Both the position numbers and the translations under genes were made by a program. From positions 23,254 to 87,253 of the forward strand of contig JBEAMJ010000010.1 of assembly GCA_041166025.1 (NCBI GenBank): 64,000 nt of DNA, read 5' to 3'. Below, piece after piece: positions 58,504 to 64,000 of this stretch; within the stretch, counting starts at the first letter, position 1, and each line of letters begins with the position of its first letter. Below the pieces are notes generated by a model. That model made no database searches and was not told where the DNA came from. It saw only the letters and a program-made list of their open reading frames with translations. This DNA is from UBA7672 sp041166025 (GTDB lineage Bacteria; Pseudomonadota; Alphaproteobacteria; Caulobacterales; Hyphomonadaceae).

Positions 58504-60189
58504 ATGGCAGACGGTGTGGTGATTGCGAACCTTCTGTCGACACTCCGACAGGCTGCCCAGGATGCCGAGGCCTATTTCATCTCGCTCCGGACCTCGGTGG
58601 CCGCCGTGGTCGCGCCGGGCGGCAAGGTCGACCGCCGCAAGATCGACGAAGAGCAGCGCGCCACACACGGGCTCGCCTGGGTGCTGACCTATGTCGAGAC
58701 GCTGAAGGAAACGGCCAATTGGGCCGAACGGATCCATGCCGAGGGCAAGTTCGGCGAGATCGAACAGCTGCTCACCCAGATCCTGTTCGGCGAATACCTC
58801 TACCAGCTCGGCGGTGGGCTGCCGATGACGCAGCTGGAGATCGTCCGCCCGAGCGACATGACGGTCGACCCAACGGTAATCCAGAAGCTCGGCACGCCCG
58901 CTATCATCACCCTCATCACCAAGGGCAACACGACAGCCGCGCGCATGGCAGCTGCAAAGCATATCCGCGGCTTCCTCGAAAGTCAGAAGGCAACTGTGGA
59001 GTTCACCGGCCTCGAAGAGACTTTCGAGCAGATACGCGACCAGTTCCGCGCCTTCGGCAAAGAGGTCGTCGAGCCCCACGCCCACGAATGGCATCTCAAG
59101 GACGAGCTTATCCCCGACAGCGTCGTCAAGCAGATGGGCGAGATGGGCGTGTTCGGCCTCACCATCCCTGAAGAGTTCGGCGGCCTCGGTCTCGGCAAGA
59201 CGTCAATGTGCGTGGTATCCGAGGAGCTCTCGCGCGCCTACATCGGCGTCGGTTCGCTTGGAACCCGGTCGGAGATCGCCGCCGAGTTGCTGCTAAATGG
59301 CGGCACACGGGCCCAGCAGGAGAAGTATCTGCCCGGCATTGCATCGGGCGAAATCCTCCCCACCGCTGTTTTCACAGAACCGAATACGGGCTCGGACCTC
59401 GGCAGCCTACGCACGCGCGCGACCCGGAACGGCGCAGTGTGGACGATCACGGGCAACAAGACCTGGATCACGCACGCCGCTCGCGCCGACCTGATGACGG
59501 TCCTGGCCCGCTCAATCCCCGACACCAACAATTTCTCAGGCCTATCCATGTTCGTCTGCGAGAAGCCGCGCGGCACCGATGCCGATCCCTTCCCCGCGAA
59601 GGGCATGACCGGCGGCGAGATCGAGGTACTCGGCTATCGCGGCATGAAGGAGTACGAGATCGGCTTCGATGGCTTCGAAGTGCCGCTTGAAAACCTGCTT
59701 GGCGAAGTCGAGGGCCAGGGCTTCAAGCACCTGATGGCGACCTTCGAGGGCGCCCGCATCCAGACCGCCGCACGCGCCATCGGCGTGGCGCAATGCGCCT
59801 TCGAACTCGGGCTCAAATATTCGCTGGAGCGGACGCAATTCGGCCGGCAGATCTTCGACTTCCCGCGCACTTCCGACAAGCTCGTGATGATGGCCGCCGA
59901 ACTGGTCGGCGTGCGCCAGCTCACCTATTTTTCCGCCCGACAGAAGGACGAGGGAAAGCGCTGTGACCTTGAGGCTGGCCTCGCTAAGATGCTCGCCGCC
60001 CGCATCGCCTGGGCCGCCGCTGACAACGCGTTGCAAGTCCATGGCGGCAACGGGTTTGCATTGGAGTATCCGGTGAGCCGCGTGCTTTGTGACGCCCGCA
60101 TTCTAAACATCTTCGAGGGCGCCGGCGAAGTGCAGGCCATGGTGATCGCCCGCCGCACCATCGACGAATTCATCGGCGCGAAGAACTGA
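58504..60189 (+). CDS. mcd: Long acyl-CoA dehydrogenase, probable (2S)-methylsuccinyl-CoA dehydrogenase
   Basis: 561 residues from ATG 58504 (AGGAG 11 bases before); an upstream ATG at 58441 is less likely. Residues 1-170 are an N-terminal helical extension (MADGVVIANLLSTLRQAAQDAEAYF...THGLAWVLTYVETLKE) as described for Mcd of the ethylmalonyl-CoA pathway. The dehydrogenase core has FGGLGLGKTSMCVVSEELSRAY, TEPNTGSDLGSLRTRATRNGAVWTITGNKTWITHA, RTQFGRQIFDFPRTSDKLVMMAAEL and ALQVHGGNGFALEYPVSRVLCDARILNIFEGAGEVQ. Electrons go to ETF and ETF-QO. No ccr or ecm gene is in the window. Confidence 0.82.
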   Translation: MADGVVIANLLSTLRQAAQDAEAYFISLRTSVAAVVAPGGKVDRRKIDEEQRATHGLAWVLTYVETLKETANWAERIHAEGKFGEIEQLLTQILFGEYLYQLGGGLPMTQLEIVRPSDMTVDPTVIQKLGTPAIITLITKGNTTAARMAAAKHIRGFLESQKATVEFTGLEETFEQIRDQFRAFGKEVVEPHAHEWHLKDELIPDSVVKQMGEMGVFGLTIPEEFGGLGLGKTSMCVVSEELSRAYIGVGSLGTRSEIAAELLLNGGTRAQQEKYLPGIASGEILPTAVFTEPNTGSDLGSLRTRATRNGAVWTITGNKTWITHAARADLMTVLARSIPDTNNFSGLSMFVCEKPRGTDADPFPAKGMTGGEIEVLGYRGMKEYEIGFDGFEVPLENLLGEVEGQGFKHLMATFEGARIQTAARAIGVAQCAFELGLKYSLERTQFGRQIFDFPRTSDKLVMMAAELVGVRQLTYFSARQKDEGKRCDLEAGLAKMLAARIAWAAADNALQVHGGNGFALEYPVSRVLCDARILNIFEGAGEVQAMVIARRTIDEFIGAKN

Positions 60190-60225
60190 TCCGCAAACCG
60201 TCGCGCCGAGGCCGCTGAGGAAATG

Positions 60226-60930
60226 TCACCCGGCCGGCGTCGCATCCGGCGCGGCCTTGTTGTGCGCCAAGGGGACGCTGGAGACCGCGGTCGTCACAAC
60301 GTCCTTGCGCTCGGGCTCTGGCAGGCGATGCCGCTGCAGGATGCGGGTCATCGCCCAAGCATAGATGCCAGTCGCCGGCATGATGATGGCGATCTTGAAC
60401 ATGATCCATACGTTCACGCCCTCCATTGTCATGCCCAGGATGTTGTAGTTGACGCCCTGGTGGAAAGCGACACGGACATACTCGTTCGCAGCCGCCAGCA
60501 CGATGAAGAAGAACGCAAAGCTCCAGGTCAGCTTGTCCCAGCCCTCGCGGGTGTAGTGGAATGTCTTCTCAAAGATGTACTGGAAGAAGTTTTTCTTCAT
60601 AAGCAGGCCAACGATCAGGAAGCCGGCGAAGAGCGCGTTGAATATGGTCACCTTGATCTGCACCCACATCGCGTCCCCCGTGACTAGCGTCATTATGCCG
60701 AACACGACGGTGACAGCCGATGCGATCAGCGGGAACACGGGCAGGCGCTTCAACACCCACATCATTGCGCCCATGGCGATGACGGTGCCGATCAGCAGGG
60801 CCCAGGTGCCGTCCTCGACCTTGCCGGTGATGCCGTTGACAACAAACATCGCCACCAACGGGCCGAACTCGCTCGCGATATTGACGGTCTGCTCCGCGTT
60901 GAACGGGTAGACTTTTTTGACCCAGCTCAT
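60226..60930 (-). CDS. YciB/IspZ-type inner membrane septation protein
   Basis: 234 residues from ATG 60930. Five to six membrane helices: FGPLVAMFVVNGITG, WALLIGTVIAMGAMMWVL, FPLIASAVTVVFGIMTLV, VTIFNALFAGFLIVGLLMKKNFFQYIFEKTF and WSFAFFFIVLAAANEYVRVAF. The pattern fits 'septation protein A' (YciB), needed for normal cell envelope and division. The C-terminal 30 residues are disordered. It converges with the mcd-like gene. Confidence 0.8.
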   Translation of the reverse strand: MSWVKKVYPFNAEQTVNIASEFGPLVAMFVVNGITGKVEDGTWALLIGTVIAMGAMMWVLKRLPVFPLIASAVTVVFGIMTLVTGDAMWVQIKVTIFNALFAGFLIVGLLMKKNFFQYIFEKTFHYTREGWDKLTWSFAFFFIVLAAANEYVRVAFHQGVNYNILGMTMEGVNVWIMFKIAIIMPATGIYAWAMTRILQRHRLPEPERKDVVTTAVSSVPLAHNKAAPDATPAG

Positions 60931-61051
60931 GCAAACCCCTACGCCGCCCCCGATGCACACATCTGATGGAGGGCCCGTTCGGCTTCAAGTCCTATCGGGC
61001 GCCACAACCGGCGTAAATAGCGCTCTGTTGCGTAGAAATAGCGGCTGGCGT

Positions 61052-61081
61052 CCGCGCGGGCGTGGGCGTGGGCGTGAGCGC
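61052..61081. repeat. GGGCGT hexamer repeats
   Basis: Three to four consecutive or near-consecutive GGGCGT units occur in the gap between the YciB-type and DUF1993 genes. It is a simple-sequence tract prone to slippage and its position suggests no specific role. Confidence 0.45.
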
Positions 61082-61118
61082 CAGGCTTGTCGAAAACGCG
61101 AGCTGTGGGATGTGGGGG

Positions 61119-61640
61119 TCAGATCTTCAGCCTGATGCGCCCGACATAGTCCCCCTTGCCTAGCGGCACGCCTTGGGCGCGCAGAAGGTCGTAAGCCGTT
61201 GTGGCGTGGAAATGCAGGTTGGGGATGGAGAAAGTCAGCAGGAAGCCCTCGACCGTGAACGTCATCCGCCGCTCCCCAAGATCGAACACGACATCGCTCT
61301 GTTCTATCGCGTTGACGGCCTCGGACGAATACCCCTTCAGCTTTGCCAGCGCTTCGGCGACAGAGGCTTCCAGTGCATTCCAGTCCGCTGTCGGGGTCCC
61401 ATATGGCGGCTTGAATACGCCGGCCATGCAACCATCAACCGCCCCGACCGAGTGCCCGATCACCGCCTGCACCTGGTAGCGAAATGGCAGCATGTTGGGA
61501 AAAATCCGCGACTCAAGGACGCTGGTCAGGTCGATCGCGCTCTCCTCGCAGTGCGCGCGGCCACGCTTCAGCAGGTGGCCCATGGCCCCCATCATCTGAA
61601 TGAACCCAGCAACCGTGGCGTCGTAAAGCGTGATGGCCAT
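61119..61640 (-). CDS. DUF1993 family protein
   Basis: 173 residues. MAITLYDATVAGFIQMMGAMGHLLKRGRAHCEESAIDLTSVLESRIFPNMLPFRYQVQAVIGHSVGAVDGCMAGVFKPP and the C-terminal FTVEGFLLTFSIPNLHFHATTAYDLLRAQGVPLGKGDYVG are the DUF1993 hallmarks, a DinB-like four-helix bundle with conserved His (metal-binding His in HFHATTAYD). Enzymatic role unknown. Stands between the YciB-type and paralog C genes on the same strand. Confidence 0.88.
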   Translation of the reverse strand: MAITLYDATVAGFIQMMGAMGHLLKRGRAHCEESAIDLTSVLESRIFPNMLPFRYQVQAVIGHSVGAVDGCMAGVFKPPYGTPTADWNALEASVAEALAKLKGYSSEAVNAIEQSDVVFDLGERRMTFTVEGFLLTFSIPNLHFHATTAYDLLRAQGVPLGKGDYVGRIRLKI

Positions 61641-61759
61641 GCATCTCTCCCGTCCTGTCCGGTCGCCAGGCTAGGGCCGTGCCGGCTGACGAGCAAATAC
61701 AGACAGGGAACAGGCCGCGCTGCATGCCAGCGCGGCCCGGACCGAAACTGATGTCGTGT

Positions 61760-62812
61760 CTAGCGCGTCGGCTTGGCCGACGCCTTCGCGGCTTCGCGCT
61801 CGAGTTCGCGCGCGCCGGCGAGGATGCCGATCATGCCATGGTTGCCCTCATGACAGGCATATTCATAGAGCGCCGGCGAGGGATAGAAGCTGAGCTCCGC
61901 CTTCCACGGCTGCGTATAGGTTTCCGGATCGTCGACGCTGAACTCGTAGAAAATCTCGTCCTTCGTGATACGCGACAGCCGTTCGGTCACCACGCCTTTC
62001 GGCGACAGCAGGGGCGACATGTCGTCGGCCTGCGCCGGATGCAGGTTGCGCGTTTCCATCACGAAGGTCTCCCCCTCCCACCAGCCCACCGTGTCGCCCA
62101 GCCAGGGCTTGATGATGTTGGGCCGGTGATTCTTGCGGGCCTCTTCGGGCGAAGCGAAGATCGGCACGATCCGTGCGTCGTGCGCCATCTCGACCAGGAT
62201 CATCATATGGTCTGGCGTCTGCACGAACTGGTAGTTGTTGTTGTAGAGTACGCTCAGCATGCCCGGCCCGCCCGTCTGACCGAATCCGATCAGGCAGCGC
62301 TCGGACAGCGTCGGCTCTTCGGGACCCTCGTACGGGGCCTTGCCCGTCATGTAGGTCTGAAAGCCCTTCATCTGCTTTTGCATGATCTCGGCGGGATTCT
62401 TGTATGGCAGCTGGCCGTTGGCCGGCTCGACAATGTTTGAGGTCCGCCACTCTCCCTTCACTCGCGCCAGCTTCTCGCCCGGCGCCACCCAGAATCCGTC
62501 ATAGCCCTTGAGTCCGAAATCCGACCCGCCCTTCTCCGGTGCACCCTTGTTCGGATCGGAGTAGGTCGCCCTGAACTCCGGATCGTCCGCAGAAATACCG
62601 GCCAGGCCGGTCTTGTTGACGATCGCCTGCGCTTCTTCGTCATTGACAACCAGCTTCGTGACGCTCCTGTCGCGCGCGAGCGGCGTGAGCGAGGCGTTGC
62701 TCCAGATGCCCGTCAGGTCCGGCTTGCCGTCCGCGGTGCGCGGCACCTGCGCCAGTGCGGGCGACCCCAGGGCGACCACAAGGGCTATGAGAGCCGATCC
62801 GAAAGTCCGCAT
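61760..62812 (-). CDS. Secreted protein of unknown function, paralog C
   Basis: 350 residues from ATG 62812. Signal peptide MRTFGSALIALVVALGSPALAQ. Blocks in order: DLTGIWSNASLTP, GYDGFWVAPGEKLARVKGEWRTSNIVEPANGQLP, LSERCLIGFGQTGGPGMLSVLYNN, MMILVEMAHDARIVPIF, WLGDTVGWWEGETFVMETRNLHP, VTERLSRITKDEIFYEFSVDDPETYTQPW and YEYACHEGNHGMIGILAGARE. It is closest to paralog B. The window thus holds three members at three separate places rather than a tandem array. Function unknown; the mature protein is periplasmic or extracellular. Confidence 0.82.
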   Translation of the reverse strand: MRTFGSALIALVVALGSPALAQVPRTADGKPDLTGIWSNASLTPLARDRSVTKLVVNDEEAQAIVNKTGLAGISADDPEFRATYSDPNKGAPEKGGSDFGLKGYDGFWVAPGEKLARVKGEWRTSNIVEPANGQLPYKNPAEIMQKQMKGFQTYMTGKAPYEGPEEPTLSERCLIGFGQTGGPGMLSVLYNNNYQFVQTPDHMMILVEMAHDARIVPIFASPEEARKNHRPNIIKPWLGDTVGWWEGETFVMETRNLHPAQADDMSPLLSPKGVVTERLSRITKDEIFYEFSVDDPETYTQPWKAELSFYPSPALYEYACHEGNHGMIGILAGARELEREAAKASAKPTR

Positions 62813-63028
62813 GATAAGTCCTCCTATGGTGCGCGCGCCGCACCGCATGACACCGTCAGCGCCGCGAAACTTACTCCTTATCCGTCCGTACGGAAGCCTT
62901 CCGCTTCGGGAATAGCGTCACAGGCGCCGCCTGCTCGCGAAATCCTGTTGGATTGGTCACTTGAAACAAGGGTCAACTTTGCGGCATCTCAAAAGGGCTT
63001 GGCGGCAACGGCCGCATGGGAGAGCACA

Positions 63029-63847
63029 ATGACAATCAGCATTCTGAAGCTTGCCGGCGCGTCAGCGCTGGTGCTTGGGCTCGTTTCGGCCTGCGGGCCG
63101 GAGACGCCAGTCCCTGAGATCCCGGAGCCCGAAGTCGTCGCCGAACCCGCCCCGCCGATCGCACCGGACTACGCAACCCTTATCGCAGCGCCCGGCAGGA
63201 TCGATGGTGATGCAGCCAAGGACGCGGCGCGCAAACCTGCGGACGTGCTCGCCTTCTCGAAAGTAATGACAGGCGCCACCGTGCTCGAACTCGAAGCTGG
63301 CGCCGGCTACTATACTGAGCTCCTGTCGCGCGCAGTCGGCCCGACCGGCAAGGTGTTCATGCAGGCGCCGAAGGAGTTTGAGAACTTCTACAAAGACGCG
63401 CTGGCCGCTCGCATGAAGGACAACCGCCTCGCCAATGTAACGGTCTCGTGGTCGCCCTTCGACAAGCTTGAAGCGGCTGATGCCTCGGTCGATGTAGTGA
63501 CCTGGTTCCAAGGGCCACACGAACTTTGGTGCAAGGCCGCATGCGGCAACATCCCGATGGGAGCGCCCGCGGCGTCTTTCGCAGAGATCGCCCGCGTGCT
63601 CAAACCCGGCGGCTACTTCGTTGTCATGGATCACTCCGCCGTCGCTGGCGCACCTGACACGGCGGGCAACGACCTCCACCGCATCGACGCCGCGATCGTG
63701 AAGCCGATGATCGAGGCGGCCGGCTTCACGCAAGAGGAGGAAAGCCAACTCCTGGCCAACGCGGCCGACGATCGCACCAAGGGCGTGTTCGACCCCTCGA
63801 TCCAGGGCCGCACCGACCAATGGCTCATCCGTTACAAGAAAAACTAG
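63029..63847 (+). CDS. SAM-methyltransferase-fold lipoprotein
   Basis: 272 residues from ATG 63029. MTISILKLAGASALVLGLVSAC has a lipobox VSAC, followed by a Pro/Glu-rich linker. A class I methyltransferase-like fold follows: VLELEAGAGYYTELLSRAVGPTGKVFMQAP (SAM-binding GxGxG changed to EAGAG), DVVTWFQGPHELWCKAAC and RVLKPGGYFVVMDHSAVAG, then a C-terminal GFTQEEESQLLANAADD...GRTDQWLIRYKK. Lipidated export would put it where SAM is not known to be available, so either it keeps a different activity or is delivered differently. Followed by a strong terminator. Confidence 0.85.
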   Translation: MTISILKLAGASALVLGLVSACGPETPVPEIPEPEVVAEPAPPIAPDYATLIAAPGRIDGDAAKDAARKPADVLAFSKVMTGATVLELEAGAGYYTELLSRAVGPTGKVFMQAPKEFENFYKDALAARMKDNRLANVTVSWSPFDKLEAADASVDVVTWFQGPHELWCKAACGNIPMGAPAASFAEIARVLKPGGYFVVMDHSAVAGAPDTAGNDLHRIDAAIVKPMIEAAGFTQEEESQLLANAADDRTKGVFDPSIQGRTDQWLIRYKKN

Positions 63848-63876
63848 CCTCGGTCTCAATCGCGGCGCATACCGGA

Positions 63877-63907
63877 AGCGCGGACCGTCCGACGGTCCGC
63901 GCTTTTT
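63877..63907 (+). terminator. Strong intrinsic terminator after the methyltransferase lipoprotein gene
   Basis: A 27-base perfect palindrome (63877-63903, arms AGCGCGGACCGTC and GACGGTCCGCGCT around one base) is followed by five T (63903-63907 counting the last arm base). It lies 30 bp after the stop codon and ends the transcript before the next gene. Confidence 0.88.
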
Positions 63908-63926
63908 CGCGTCGGGGAGGACGTAC

Positions 63927-64000
63927 ATGAGTTTCAGGACCAGCCTGATCGCCGCCAGCGCGCTTGCGCTGATTGTCGCCGCCTGCGCAACTATGCCTGC
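63927..64000 (+). CDS. Lipoprotein gene, N-terminal part only
   Basis: ATG 63927 follows GGGGAGGACGTAC. The 24 residues visible (MSFRTSLIAASALALIVAAC, then ATMP) are a lipoprotein signal with lipobox VAAC. The open frame runs past the window edge. A second methyltransferase-type lipoprotein is possible but cannot be judged. Confidence 0.7.
   Translation, partial: MSFRTSLIAASALALIVAACATMP

Noticed and set aside
1..64000. CRISPR arrays, phage genes, IS elements or integrase-linked attachment sites
   Set aside because: No regularly spaced repeats, transposase, integrase or phage structural genes were seen; base composition and codon style look uniform.

Overview
The window is a high-GC, gene-dense alphaproteobacterial chromosome segment. 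The best markers are a CcrM-type GANTC methyltransferase with GANTC sites in its own promoter, an RpoH sigma factor carrying the RpoH box, a TIGR02301/DUF2385-type protein, split glycyl-tRNA synthetase genes, a pyruvate phosphate dikinase, an ETF-ubiquinone oxidoreductase and a long methylsuccinyl-CoA-dehydrogenase-like protein. Together they point to a Caulobacterales/Hyphomonadaceae-like aerobic bacterium (inference; no 16S or phylogenetic marker was compared). I see no prophage, CRISPR array, insertion sequence or other obvious horizontal island. Most of the sequence is core metabolism, with an unusually large share of predicted lipoproteins and secreted proteins of unknown role.

Layout. 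0-10 kb: a cut-off PAS histidine kinase, PhoD phosphatase, RluD-type pseudouridine synthase, a TonB-C lipoprotein, an EF-hand protein, rpoH, a cytochrome P450 and the first of three paralogous secreted proteins (family A/B/C). 10-18 kb: a 0.7-kb stretch without a confident gene, divergent moaC/moeA, an SDR, tRNA-Leu(UAA), a TPP enzyme, and pyrC joined to a K+-channel-like gene. 18-26 kb: an HD-hydrolase/dual-specificity-phosphatase/nrtR operon, then the de novo NAD operon nadA-X1-X2-nadB-nadC. X1 and X2 are tandem secreted four-cysteine paralogs. The nrtR-nadA gap holds two CTCA-AGN-TGAG operator-like palindromes around an intrinsic terminator. 25-40 kb: SleB hydrolase, PhoX, ppdK, glyS, an HCCA-isomerase-like protein, a four-gene run of signal-peptide/lipoprotein genes (cupin, glutathione S-transferase, glutaminyl cyclase, DUF2314), a dienoyl-CoA-reductase-like SDR, a cupin gene broken by an amber codon, and glyQ.

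40-50 kb: trmN6/DUF2007, a polyprenyl synthase, then a leftward run of two large TPR lipoproteins, ispE and a WecA/MraY-type transferase, followed by ETF-QO. 50-64 kb: a family-4-like uracil-DNA glycosylase, an alpha/beta hydrolase, a PA0069-type radical SAM protein, an LprI-like protein, ccrM, divergent hxlR/gstA, cytochrome P460, paralog B, the methylsuccinyl-CoA dehydrogenase-like gene, a YciB-type membrane protein, DUF1993, paralog C, a lipoprotein-type SAM methyltransferase with a strong terminator, and the start of another lipoprotein gene.

The most interesting units are the NrtR/NAD region with its embedded cysteine-rich secreted pair, the four-gene lipoprotein cluster containing a lipid-anchored GST, the three-member secreted family, and the cupin with TAG in place of a conserved tryptophan codon. 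All function calls come from reading motifs and recalling families; no database search was run.
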